From assembly GCA_023459795.1 (NCBI GenBank), contig JAEWSP010000020.1:1-14883 (forward strand): a DNA stretch of 14,883 bases. The letters are read 5' to 3'. Positions 1-7,761 of this stretch are shown piece by piece. The notes beneath the pieces were generated by a model. It worked only from the letters and a program-made list of their open reading frames with translations. It had not been told where the DNA came from and ran no database searches. The translations under genes were made by a program, and so were the position numbers. Within the stretch, counting starts at the first letter, position 1. Every line of letters begins with the position of its first letter. This stretch comes from Bacillota bacterium (GTDB taxonomy: Bacteria; Bacillota_I; Bacilli_A; RFN20; CAG-288).

Positions 1-1
1 T

Positions 2-115
2 GTGTCCGACAAGGAGAGCTTTCAAGAATTCCTATCTGAAAACAGGGAAAAGATATTCTCGTCCGGGATTATGCTGAGAAGATCGGACGTTTACGGGTAT
101 TCAGCAACACTTTAG
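2..115 (+). CDS. C-terminal fragment of an unidentified protein, start outside the window
   Basis: An open frame enters from the left edge and ends at TAG 113-115. The 37 visible residues are charged and hydrophilic, ending in RRSDVYGYSATL. I recognise no family. The frame is the same as that of the next gene, so this could be the upstream part of a gene interrupted by an in-frame stop, or the end of a separate gene. Too little is visible to decide. Confidence 0.3.
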   Translation: MSDKESFQEFLSENREKIFSSGIMLRRSDVYGYSATL

Positions 116-211
116 TTTATCCTTCTCTTTTTCTATTTTGAAATCCCACTAAACGATGGAGAATATGCTTTTTCTTCGCCGGGAGGGAATAGTGGTGCCT
201 ATATCTTCTAT

Positions 212-1072
212 TTGGATGTCGGAAACAATTCCGATGAGATTAAGCGTTCTACAGTTGTCGAAAAGTATCTTACTACTGCCTCTTCCTATCAGTATCCTAT
301 CGGCGTGGCAATGATTTCCTCGGGGAGCAATAATACGGATAAGGACGGAGCCTGTATTCAAATTCCATCCGGAACAGGGAGCTCTGGGACTGTCAAGTTC
401 TCCAAGACATCGGATACTTCCGTTGTCGTTGATTCTACGCTTACTTCAACGTTAAATACTGTCTATAGAAACCCTGGTCTTTCTGTCGCTTATACAGGGG
501 GGACAAAGCTTCCTGATCTTCCCCTTACTTCTTCAACTGTTACACAGGAAATCCAGACCACCTTTGATTACTACGTCATGGGAGACTACTGGGTCAAGAC
601 GATTATTACTAAGACTACCGATGCCAGCGGAAATACTACCCAAACAGCTCGCCTTTTCTACAGGAAGAGCTGGACCGATACTTGGACTGAGGAAGGCCTT
701 AACGGAGAAGAACAAACGCACTTCTATTACAAGGAAGATTCTCCTTATGCCTATGATCTTACGGACTTACAGAGTACAGATAACGTTTCCTTCTCCTATA
801 GTACAACCGGTGTCCTTCTCATCTCTTATTCCTTCGAAGATCAGGAAACAAACGTCACTCATACGAAGACTTTGGAAGTCAGCCTTAATACCAGTACTAC
901 GGCAGAATCCCAGTTCGTTACGCTAGATGATTACTCTATCTCTGTTACAAAGGACGGAAGCAATGTTACGGTTACCATCATCGACCACAGCGGAACCGCT
1001 CTTACTGTCATAATCAATGGCACCCAGGACGGCAGTACAGCTACTATCCCGATTGAACCCCCAGACCCGTAA
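212..1072 (+). CDS. Ser/Thr-rich secreted or surface-type protein, probably 5'-truncated
   Basis: A TTG at 212 gives 286 residues, but the same frame is open back to 116 and the residues there read as real protein: FEIPLNDGEYAF, then NSGAYIFYLDVG running across the TTG. No ribosome binding site sits at a suitable distance from 212, and no ATG lies between the stop at 113 and 212. The true start is therefore probably lost, or the gene is a remnant of a longer surface protein. The product is rich in Ser, Thr, Asp and Gly, with alternating beta-strand-like stretches and no membrane anchor or LPXTG motif. It ends in PIEPPDP. Extracellular localisation is inferred from composition only. It converges on the large - strand operon and is followed by two terminators. 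Confidence 0.5.
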   Translation: MDVGNNSDEIKRSTVVEKYLTTASSYQYPIGVAMISSGSNNTDKDGACIQIPSGTGSSGTVKFSKTSDTSVVVDSTLTSTLNTVYRNPGLSVAYTGGTKLPDLPLTSSTVTQEIQTTFDYYVMGDYWVKTIITKTTDASGNTTQTARLFYRKSWTDTWTEEGLNGEEQTHFYYKEDSPYAYDLTDLQSTDNVSFSYSTTGVLLISYSFEDQETNVTHTKTLEVSLNTSTTAESQFVTLDDYSISVTKDGSNVTVTIIDHSGTALTVIINGTQDGSTATIPIEPPDP

Positions 1073-1090
1073 TACTAAAAATGTCGTTTG

Positions 1091-1125
1091 CCTCTTTGGA
1101 AAACAAAAGAGGTCTTTTGTCCTTT
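1091..1125 (+). terminator. Rho-independent terminator after the surface-type gene
   Basis: A 7-bp stem, CCTCTTT (1091-1097) with AAAGAGG (1106-1112), is followed by a T-rich run. It lies 18 bases after the stop of the + strand gene. The stem is AT-rich, so it may be leaky, which would fit the second terminator behind it. Confidence 0.55.
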
Positions 1126-1163
1126 CAAAAAACCTATAAACCTAGTTTTTTTAAGCTCTCTTT

Positions 1164-1197
1164 GCCGGTCCCCTGAGGAAGGGGACCGGCTTTTCTT
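1164..1197 (+). terminator. Strong rho-independent terminator, + strand
   Basis: A perfect 10-bp stem, GCCGGTCCCC (1164-1173) with GGGGACCGGC (1181-1190), has a 7-base loop and is followed by TTTTCTT. On the other strand the stem is followed by purines, so it acts on + strand transcripts. A further 7-bp hairpin without a T-run follows at 1200-1220. I see no gene between 1073 and 1336. Confidence 0.8.
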
Positions 1198-1293
1198 ATC
1201 TTCTGATTCTTCTTCAGAAGCATTACTAGAGGACCAGGCCTTCCCAGCCTCTAAGAATCTTTCTTTCCGTTTTTTGAATACTTGCTTCTAAGC

Positions 1294-1326
1294 ATCCAAA
1301 AAGGAGCCTCCTAAGAGGCTCCTTTT
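1294..1326 (-). terminator. Terminator closing the leftward operon
   Basis: A perfect 12-bp stem, AAAAGGAGCCTC (1299-1310) with GAGGCTCCTTTT (1315-1326), has a 4-base loop. Read on the - strand it is followed by TTTTTGG, and it starts about 10 bases after the stop of the last operon gene. The + strand reading also has a T-run, so it probably stops transcripts from both sides. Confidence 0.85.
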
Positions 1327-1336
1327 GTTTAGCATC

Positions 1337-4300
1337 CTACTCTCTGTGGAAGGAATTGTTCTTCTGGATGGCATCGATGAAGGCATTCTTCTCGAGCGGC
1401 TTGTAGAAGGCGTAGCCCTGGATGTAGCAGGTAGGATCGATATCGTGGACGATGTGGTACTGCTCCATGTTCTCGATACCGATGAGGGTGATCTTGAGCT
1501 GATGGAGCTTGGCAGCGGCAAGAAGGTTCTTGACGTTGAGGAACTGGTTTCGGTTCGTATCGAGGACCCGGACAAGGGAACGGTCGATCTTGACGCCATC
1601 GAATCCGAGCTCCTGCAGCTTCTCGAGGGAGACGTATTTTCCGGTGTAGCCGTCGGCTTCGATCGTGAATCCGGCACGGTGGAGGTTCTTGATGATAGGG
1701 AGAAGCCCTTCTTCGTTGTTTCCGACATCCTGTTCGGAGACTTCGAAGGTAAGGAAGTTCTTCGGAATGAGGTTCATCTCGACCATGCTCGTGATCTTCG
1801 GAAGGAACTCCTTGGAGGAGAGGTAGCTGTATTCGGTATTCATGGCGAGGTGCTGGAAGCCGAAGACACGGAAGATGGAGTTTCCGTACTGGAGGTACAT
1901 ATCGGAGATGTATTTCAGAAGCGCATCGCTGATAAGGCCGATCTTGCCGTACTGGATGGCGACACGGATCAGTTCGTCGGTATTGAAGGCGACCTTCCTG
2001 TAGTCGTCCGTTACACGGACGAGCAGTTCGCCTCCGTCGATCCTCTGGTTACGGGCAAGAAGCATCGGCTGGAGAAGGACGTTGAAGGTGTTGTTGGAGA
2101 ACTTCTCCTGAATGATGTCGAGCATGTAGCTGACTCTCGAAGCCGGTCTCTTGTAGTCGTTCGTATCGAAGTAGAGGAAGTCGAGTCCGGAAGTGTACTT
2201 GGAGTTGAGAAGCTCGGCCTGGCAGTGCTTGACAAAGTCGTCGCTGGTGGAATAGACCTGCGGGTAGACGATCGGGAGGTAGGTGATGAACAGGTTCTTA
2301 TGCCTGCTTTCCGGGAAGATAGGATCCTTGCTCTTCAGGTAGATGGTTTCGGCGGCGTTGAGGACATCGATCTGGCCGGCTTCCGGGAAGAGGAGGGCAA
2401 TGGTATCGGAACGGAACAGGTAGTAGGTAGCCTTGAGGTTGGATTCGATCAGGGAGTCGATGAACTTGCGGAGACCTAGGGAGACGCCTTCGGAACCGTT
2501 CTCCAGGATCAAGCTACGGATGTTATCGATCTTCAGGAGGAGGAGATAGCCTTTTCCGTGGGTCTGGAAGGCGTTGTCGAGGTCGAGATGGAGGCTGTAG
2601 AAGGAATGGATGAGGAGGTTGGTATCATACAGGTCGTCGCCCATGGTGACAGCGGACTTCGACATATTGCCAAGGGATTTGGCAGCCGTAAGCTTCTTGA
2701 GGTACAAGGTCTTCTCGTTCTTCCGCTCGTCGATATTGAGGGTGAGGGCGGTTTCCATCGGATTGCCGTTGATCTTGGAGAGCATCTTGGACTTGGTGCT
2801 AAGCGGGCAGCCTGCGCACGGAGAGCTTTCCCCGTAGAGGACCTTGTAGCAGCAGTCTCCGATTCTGGCCTTCGGGAACTGTTCCAGAAGCGTCTGGGAC
2901 ATGTAGGTCAGCTGGTAGGTACGGGAATTGACACGGTAGACGGAAGTGTTGGAGAGGACAAGGATCTGGTTAGCCATTCTCTGCTCTTCCCTGAGCTCGG
3001 CTGCTCTTCTCTGGGAGAGAAGGAAGTTTCCGATAAGCTTGGAGAAGGAGAGGATCGTTTCCCTCAGGTAGGAGTCGATGAACATATTCTTCTCTCGGTT
3101 GAGGAAGTAGACGATGCCTAACAGGGATCCATCGCTTTCCCGGACTCTGTAGAAGAATCCGGAACGGATTCCAAGCCGGTCGAAGTAGGTAGCGATCTGG
3201 TAGTTCGTATGTGTCCTAGTAGAGACATAGTAGGTATCATCGCTATCGGCTACATCATCGAGCGACTGGAGGAAGCCTTTCTCGATCGTGGAACCGATCG
3301 GGAAGACGTTCTTCGTCTTCTGGGAAGCAGATACATAGGAGCGGGAGGCTTCCAGGTCGGAATCCTTGAGGAGAATACCGCCCTGTTCGATACGGAGGTA
3401 GTTCGTCATGGCCAGGAAGGAATCCTGGATATGATGCCCGACTTCGAACTGGTCACGGTCGCTTAGGCTCAGGTTGGAGACGGAGGCGAGAAGGTTGGAG
3501 AGGTTGTTCAGGGACATCGTGGCGCTGGCCATGATGTTGCTGGAACGTCTGTTCATCATACGTTCCGGGAGGTAGATGTTGATGGTCTTGCCCATACGCT
3601 TGGCGTAATGGATATCCGGGAAGAGCTCGTCGACGTTGGAATACGGGTAGCAGACTTCGGCAAACTTGGCACCTACGGCATGTCCTCTTCCGGTATCATC
3701 CTTGCGGATCAGGGCGACCTGCTTGGTGATAGCGGCGATTCTTTCCGTAAGGGCGGAGAAGGAATCGATATGGGGAAGGTAGATATAGATACCGGTCCGG
3801 TCCTCGGTAACGGAGAAGAGAAGGCCGTCGTAGTCCCGGAATTCTTCGCCTAGGAGATGGATACGGTTCTGGATCTCCTCATCCGACAGTCCGTCGGTGA
3901 TATCGTAGTACAGCTCCAGAAGGACGTTTCGGTAGCTCTGGCTGACCTGGATCAGGTTCTTCATCTGGGAATGGAAGGAATGATGGTCGATGACGCCGTT
4001 CTTCTCATCCGTGAAGACAAGCGGAATCTTGGAGTAGTGGTTCGTGATGGAGATCAGGGAGGAGTTAGCAAGCTCGACATTGACGTCTTCGATGGCACTG
4101 GTGAGTTCTTCCGTTTCCTCAAGCCCGTTCTTGTATTCGACCAGTCCCCCTTCGTGGCGGGAGATCTTCTTCATATTGGTAAGGGTCGTACCGACGATTC
4201 CGTAGTAGAAGAGGTGATAGGCGCGGACTAGGAAGAGGATAGTAAGGATCAGGAAGATGACGCCAAGCGGGATAGCCGTATAAAGAAGAAGGGAAGTAAA

Positions 4301-4438
4301 ACGGTCTTCTCCGGTTCTTATATACATATAGGAGCAGGCGATGATATCGGCAATCAGGACGATCAGAAGGAAGGCAAGGAAAAGGGTAGCCCGTAAAAGA
4401 ACCTTCCGGATAGTAGGGCTGTTCTTCTTTTTTTTCAT
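1337..4438 (-). CDS. Membrane GAF/PAS/degenerate GGDEF/degenerate EAL signalling protein
   Basis: This 1033-residue protein opens with two membrane segments (about 12-36 and 49-72). Next comes a GGDEF-like region (about 130-292) without the GGDEF signature but with the typical end, AKRMGKTINIYL. A GAF-like region follows (about 330-475), then a PAS-like region (about 490-585) with a CC pair at 529-530 and PCAGCPL at 540-546. A second signature-less GGDEF fold spans about 605-760. The EAL domain (about 770-1030) keeps E804 (GGELL), N867, E899, K950, E989 and QGY at 1007-1009. The usual DDFG motif is ADGYTG here, so the second metal-binding Asp is Gly930. I expect a c-di-GMP or redox/ligand sensor, or a weak phosphodiesterase, rather than a full enzyme. 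Its ATG overlaps the TGA of the gene before it (ATGA), which implies translational coupling. It is the last gene of the operon. Confidence 0.85.
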   Translation of the reverse strand: MKKKKNSPTIRKVLLRATLFLAFLLIVLIADIIACSYMYIRTGEDRFTSLLLYTAIPLGVIFLILTILFLVRAYHLFYYGIVGTTLTNMKKISRHEGGLVEYKNGLEETEELTSAIEDVNVELANSSLISITNHYSKIPLVFTDEKNGVIDHHSFHSQMKNLIQVSQSYRNVLLELYYDITDGLSDEEIQNRIHLLGEEFRDYDGLLFSVTEDRTGIYIYLPHIDSFSALTERIAAITKQVALIRKDDTGRGHAVGAKFAEVCYPYSNVDELFPDIHYAKRMGKTINIYLPERMMNRRSSNIMASATMSLNNLSNLLASVSNLSLSDRDQFEVGHHIQDSFLAMTNYLRIEQGGILLKDSDLEASRSYVSASQKTKNVFPIGSTIEKGFLQSLDDVADSDDTYYVSTRTHTNYQIATYFDRLGIRSGFFYRVRESDGSLLGIVYFLNREKNMFIDSYLRETILSFSKLIGNFLLSQRRAAELREEQRMANQILVLSNTSVYRVNSRTYQLTYMSQTLLEQFPKARIGDCCYKVLYGESSPCAGCPLSTKSKMLSKINGNPMETALTLNIDERKNEKTLYLKKLTAAKSLGNMSKSAVTMGDDLYDTNLLIHSFYSLHLDLDNAFQTHGKGYLLLLKIDNIRSLILENGSEGVSLGLRKFIDSLIESNLKATYYLFRSDTIALLFPEAGQIDVLNAAETIYLKSKDPIFPESRHKNLFITYLPIVYPQVYSTSDDFVKHCQAELLNSKYTSGLDFLYFDTNDYKRPASRVSYMLDIIQEKFSNNTFNVLLQPMLLARNQRIDGGELLVRVTDDYRKVAFNTDELIRVAIQYGKIGLISDALLKYISDMYLQYGNSIFRVFGFQHLAMNTEYSYLSSKEFLPKITSMVEMNLIPKNFLTFEVSEQDVGNNEEGLLPIIKNLHRAGFTIEADGYTGKYVSLEKLQELGFDGVKIDRSLVRVLDTNRNQFLNVKNLLAAAKLHQLKITLIGIENMEQYHIVHDIDPTCYIQGYAFYKPLEKNAFIDAIQKNNSFHRE

Positions 4439-5181
4439 TCGACTTTCCCCCTCTCCAGGACATCGGTCCTGCCGATATCGCCGATGCAGGTGACGATGGC
4501 TCTTCCGACCAAGCTATAGGAATCCAGGATCTTTCCGTAGTCCTCGACGCTCATCGTTTCGCCGATGGCTCCTTCGACGGACTTGACGGCAGCAAAGGAG
4601 GTATGGGTAAGTTCGCAGGCGATGGCGACTCCTCCGCTTGTGGAATCCAGAACGACATTGGAATCCAGGCCGAACGCTCTTCCGCTTAAGGAGATATCCC
4701 TGAGCTGGTCCTTGCGGACATAGAAGGTGTTGGAGGAGATGAAGGAGGCAAGACGGTACTTGGAGAAGGTGACGGTGGAGATGTTCGGTACCAGGAAGGA
4801 GAGGACATCCCTTCCGACTTCCAGCGTCGTTTCAAAACCCGGAACCTGTCCGAGCTTGACGTTCCTGACCGGTGTCTGGTCGACATCGCCAAGCAGGATC
4901 TCCTTGCTGACGACGACATCGCCGAACTGGACATCCTTGCTGTAGGAACGGACCGTTCCCACAGACAGGATCAGGATGACGAAGAAGTTGCGGATGAAGT
5001 ACATGGCAACGGCTTCCGAGGAGTAGGAGGTATAGACATCGTAAACAAGGCAGGCTTCCTGGTTCAGGATCTTGCCGAAGATCGCCGGATACTTGGCGTA
5101 GATCCAGCTCTCCCGCTTATCGCTGAGGATACTTTCGTAGTAGATGACGTCGTCGTGCGTGCTTCCCATGATTACGATCAT
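4435..5181 (-). CDS. Divergent nucleoside phosphorylase/nucleosidase-fold protein (MTAN-like)
   Basis: The 248 residues resemble the PNP/MTAN (NP-I) fold. The core strand ILSVGTVRSY (71-80) sits where the family has its GTAGG loop. It is followed by the typical FGDVVVSKEILLGDVD (86-101), and later by GGVAIACELTHTSFAAVKSV (183-202). In active 5'-methylthioadenosine/S-adenosylhomocysteine nucleosidases the corresponding site carries an MExE motif; here the stretch reads VLDSTSGG, so that catalytic Glu appears to be missing. The activity is therefore doubtful; it may bind nucleosides or be diverged for another purpose. The start directly follows the stop of the upstream EAL gene (TAA then ATG), with GGAGGG about 8 bases ahead. 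A second in-frame ATG at codon 5 is possible. Lying between two EAL genes, it probably serves nucleotide signalling, but this is inferred from position. Confidence 0.6.
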   Translation of the reverse strand: MIVIMGSTHDDVIYYESILSDKRESWIYAKYPAIFGKILNQEACLVYDVYTSYSSEAVAMYFIRNFFVILILSVGTVRSYSKDVQFGDVVVSKEILLGDVDQTPVRNVKLGQVPGFETTLEVGRDVLSFLVPNISTVTFSKYRLASFISSNTFYVRKDQLRDISLSGRAFGLDSNVVLDSTSGGVAIACELTHTSFAAVKSVEGAIGETMSVEDYGKILDSYSLVGRAIVTCIGDIGRTDVLERGKVE

Positions 5182-6720
5182 TTAGTCTCCCTCCTCTAGG
5201 GCTTCGTAAGGATTGGAGGCAAGGAAGGAGTCGTACTGGTCCTTCGGAAGCGGCTTCGAATAGTAGTATCCCTGGACGACATCGCAGCCGTCCTTCTTCA
5301 GGATCTTGATCTGCTTGCTGTTGTCGGCACCTTCGGCGATGACAGCCATATGGTTGATCCGCCCGGTTTCGATAAGAAGCTGGAGCTGTTTCTCGGCTCT
5401 GGCATCCTTGGCGATGTTGTCGACATAGGACTTATCGATCTTGACGGCATCGAACGGAATACGCTGGAGGTTTCCGATATTGGAATATCCGATACCGAAA
5501 TCATCCATCAGAACCTTGATTCCTGCTTCCTTCAGCTTCTTGATGATGGAGATGGCCAGGAACGGGTTGGCCTGGGAAGTGGATTCCAGGATTTCGATCT
5601 GAAAATACTTCGGGGAAAGGCTGTACTTCTTCAGGGTATCGAGGATGTAGTCGATAAGCTGCGGGGAATAGAACTCGTAGAGGGAGAAGTTGATGCTGAC
5701 CGGAAGCATCCTTCTGCCTCTTCTCTGGTTCTCGGAAAGGTCCTGGCAGACCCTTCTGAAGACGAAGGTATCGATTTCATGGGTAAGACCGGCACTTTCC
5801 GCCTTCGGAATGAAGCGGTTAGGGGAAAGAAGTCCGTATTTCTTGGAGTTCCAGCGGATCAGGCCTTCGGCGGAAGTGAACTGCTTCTTCTGGAGGTGGT
5901 ACTTCGGCTGGTAATAGACCAGGAACTCGTTGTTCTTGAGGGCATCCCAAAGCTCGTTCGTCTCCTCGAAGGAGGTGCTGTTCCTTAGACTGGTCTGATA
6001 GTAGGTAAGGGTTTCGAAGTTCCTCTCGCTGGCGTCTCTGGCAACCATGGCATCCTGGAGACCTTCGTTCAGGGCTTCCCAGGAAAGAACCTTGGCAATA
6101 CCAAAGCAGGGGGAAATCAGGATGTGGAGCTGGTTCCTCTCGACGATGGCATAAAGCTTCTTCGTGATCTCCTGGACAAGGCTGTCGGCCTGGTCCTTGG
6201 TGGAACCGATCAGGTAGATAAGGAAGATACCGTTCGTAAAGCCGGTAACCTGCTCTCCGTTCTTGTATTCCGGATGGTTCTTGAAGAAATCCGCAAGGTA
6301 AAGCATGGTCTGGGTATTGAAGAGACGGATAGGACCACGCCGGGAGATGTTCTGGGTCATATCCAGAGTGGAACCCGTGAAGGCGATCAGATACTGTTCC
6401 TTCCTCCGGTTCTTCGGCTTCTTTCTTCTCAGGGCTACCTTCTCCTCGAAGAGGGCCTGGTTGTTGAAGGCCGTGCTCTGGATGAAGTTGTAGTAGTTCT
6501 CCTGCTTCAGGTTCTTCTCGATTCCTATGTAGCGGTTATAGCGGGAAAAGAAGAAGGCGGCAATTCCGGTAAAGACAAGGGAAAGCCCGAGGAGGAAATA
6601 CTGGAGGTATTCCGGGGCGTGTCCCGGGAAGAGCTTCAGGAGGACAAAGCCGGCGAGGGTAAGAAGAATCAGGATTCCGGAAACAAGGGAGATGGTTCCG
6701 AATGTTTTCTTTTCTTTCAT
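5182..6720 (-). CDS. Membrane GGDEF-like/EAL c-di-GMP phosphodiesterase
   Basis: The 512-residue protein has two membrane segments (about 9-30 and 40-59) and a signature-less GGDEF-like region (about 105-245). A full EAL domain follows (about 255-500). Residues expected for c-di-GMP hydrolysis are present: E285 (EGLIRW, in place of EAL), N344 (SINFS), E376 (IEILES), D406 and D407 (MDDFGIGYS), K428 (VKIDKS), E463 (IAEG) and Q483 (VQGYYYSKPL). It is therefore predicted to degrade c-di-GMP to pGpG at the inner face of the membrane. The divergent GGDEF part may be regulatory. It starts one base after the stop of the signal peptidase gene, with a GGGAGGGAAG ribosome site inside that gene's end. 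Together with the riboswitch at the operon head it suggests negative control of the second-messenger pool by the operon itself. Confidence 0.88.
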   Translation of the reverse strand: MKEKKTFGTISLVSGILILLTLAGFVLLKLFPGHAPEYLQYFLLGLSLVFTGIAAFFFSRYNRYIGIEKNLKQENYYNFIQSTAFNNQALFEEKVALRRKKPKNRRKEQYLIAFTGSTLDMTQNISRRGPIRLFNTQTMLYLADFFKNHPEYKNGEQVTGFTNGIFLIYLIGSTKDQADSLVQEITKKLYAIVERNQLHILISPCFGIAKVLSWEALNEGLQDAMVARDASERNFETLTYYQTSLRNSTSFEETNELWDALKNNEFLVYYQPKYHLQKKQFTSAEGLIRWNSKKYGLLSPNRFIPKAESAGLTHEIDTFVFRRVCQDLSENQRRGRRMLPVSINFSLYEFYSPQLIDYILDTLKKYSLSPKYFQIEILESTSQANPFLAISIIKKLKEAGIKVLMDDFGIGYSNIGNLQRIPFDAVKIDKSYVDNIAKDARAEKQLQLLIETGRINHMAVIAEGADNSKQIKILKKDGCDVVQGYYYSKPLPKDQYDSFLASNPYEALEEGD

Positions 6721-6721
6721 G

Positions 6722-7759
6722 CTATTTCTTCCCTCCCTTCGATTGGTTCATAAGCTGCTCCAGCATCTCGTCTTTCAGCCTCTTTTTGTCTTCTTCGCTA
6801 AGCCCGGCAAGAGGATCCGAAGAAGAGGAAGAAGGTTTTTCCTTCTCTCCTTCTTCCGGCTGTTCCTTGAAGGCCTTGGCAATATCCTTCAGTCCGGAGA
6901 TGACTAGGAACAGGGCCGGGATCAGAAGGAGGATCAAAAGTCCCCAGATGCTGGTAATGAAAGACATGATCTTGCCGGCAACCTTGCTCTTTCCGATGAC
7001 GGTTCCCAGATACACACCGGCACCGGTAACGGAATAGTAGTTCGTCGTTTCCGGGTTTATATAATCCGGAAGGGAGAAACGGATCTCCGATCCTCTGTTC
7101 TTGTAGTTCGTCAAGAGGCTGTTTCCGTCATCTGTAGCAAAGACGATCTGTACCTGGTAGCTTCCGTAGTGGGAAGTCTTGCTGGAGTCCTCATGGGCCT
7201 CTTTGGAGACATTGGCACCCATGACGATCCAGAACGGGGAAGAAGTCGGATTGGTGATCTTCACCGGATAGGAAGTTCCTTCCACGAAAGAGATCTGGAT
7301 AGTCTCTTCTTCCGAAGAGACCGGGACATATCCGATAGCCCTATGGATGAACGGGAAAGAAGTCTGGGTTCCTTCCGAGATGGAGTAGTCATCGGCACTG
7401 AGATAGTTGTAGAACCAGAGATCGTCTCCGGTCTTTACCGTCGAGAAATCCTTCTTCTTCGTAAAGACGGAGGAACCGATGGGATAGCACTCGTTGCCCT
7501 TGAAGTCGTAAGCCATGGAGTCCGTCTGGACCAAGGCAGTTCCATACCCGAAGGGAATGGAAAGGCCGTAGTTGTTCTTCTTGTTCATGCTGCCGTTGAT
7601 GAAGCAGACGGCAAAGAAAACAAAGAACAAACCAAAAATACCGGTCAGGACCCATCCGAGGATGTTCCAGACCTTTCTTTTCTTCTTAGGTTTCTCCTCC
7701 CCTTTCGGGGAGACGTTGTTCTTTACAGGCGCAAGGCCTTTCTCCTGTTGTTCGGACAT
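6722..7759 (-). CDS. SipW-like (ER-type) signal peptidase I
   Basis: The 345-residue protein has a basic N-terminal tail, a membrane segment (about 33-54), and the S26 family Ser motif QTDSM with nucleophile S81. It then has FIHRAIGYV with H139. A Ser-His pair rather than Ser-Lys is the mark of the SipW/ER-type signal peptidases. GANVSKEAHED (181-191) may correspond to the third conserved box, although the usual first Asp is not obvious. A second membrane segment lies at about 268-290, followed by a charged, Ser-rich cytoplasmic tail. In Bacillus, SipW processes TasA and TapA; here the three fibre-like genes in the same operon are the natural substrates. The enzyme is longer than typical SipW (about 190 residues), the extra length lying between the His box and the second membrane segment and in the C-terminal tail. 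It starts 2 bases after the stop of the preceding gene, with GAGGT as ribosome site. Confidence 0.82.
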   Translation of the reverse strand: MSEQQEKGLAPVKNNVSPKGEEKPKKKRKVWNILGWVLTGIFGLFFVFFAVCFINGSMNKKNNYGLSIPFGYGTALVQTDSMAYDFKGNECYPIGSSVFTKKKDFSTVKTGDDLWFYNYLSADDYSISEGTQTSFPFIHRAIGYVPVSSEEETIQISFVEGTSYPVKITNPTSSPFWIVMGANVSKEAHEDSSKTSHYGSYQVQIVFATDDGNSLLTNYKNRGSEIRFSLPDYINPETTNYYSVTGAGVYLGTVIGKSKVAGKIMSFITSIWGLLILLLIPALFLVISGLKDIAKAFKEQPEEGEKEKPSSSSSDPLAGLSEEDKKRLKDEMLEQLMNQSKGGKK

Positions 7760-7761
7760 AA

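Noticed and set aside
1325..4231. Long + strand open frames opposite the large EAL gene
   Set aside because: They are antisense shadows produced by the codon bias of the real gene: they are acidic, show no family motifs, and have no coherent start sites. The same holds for the + strand frames opposite the other operon genes.
5182..6720. A dual cyclase/phosphodiesterase
   Set aside because: The region in the GGDEF position has no GGDEF-type signature, so only the EAL activity is predicted.
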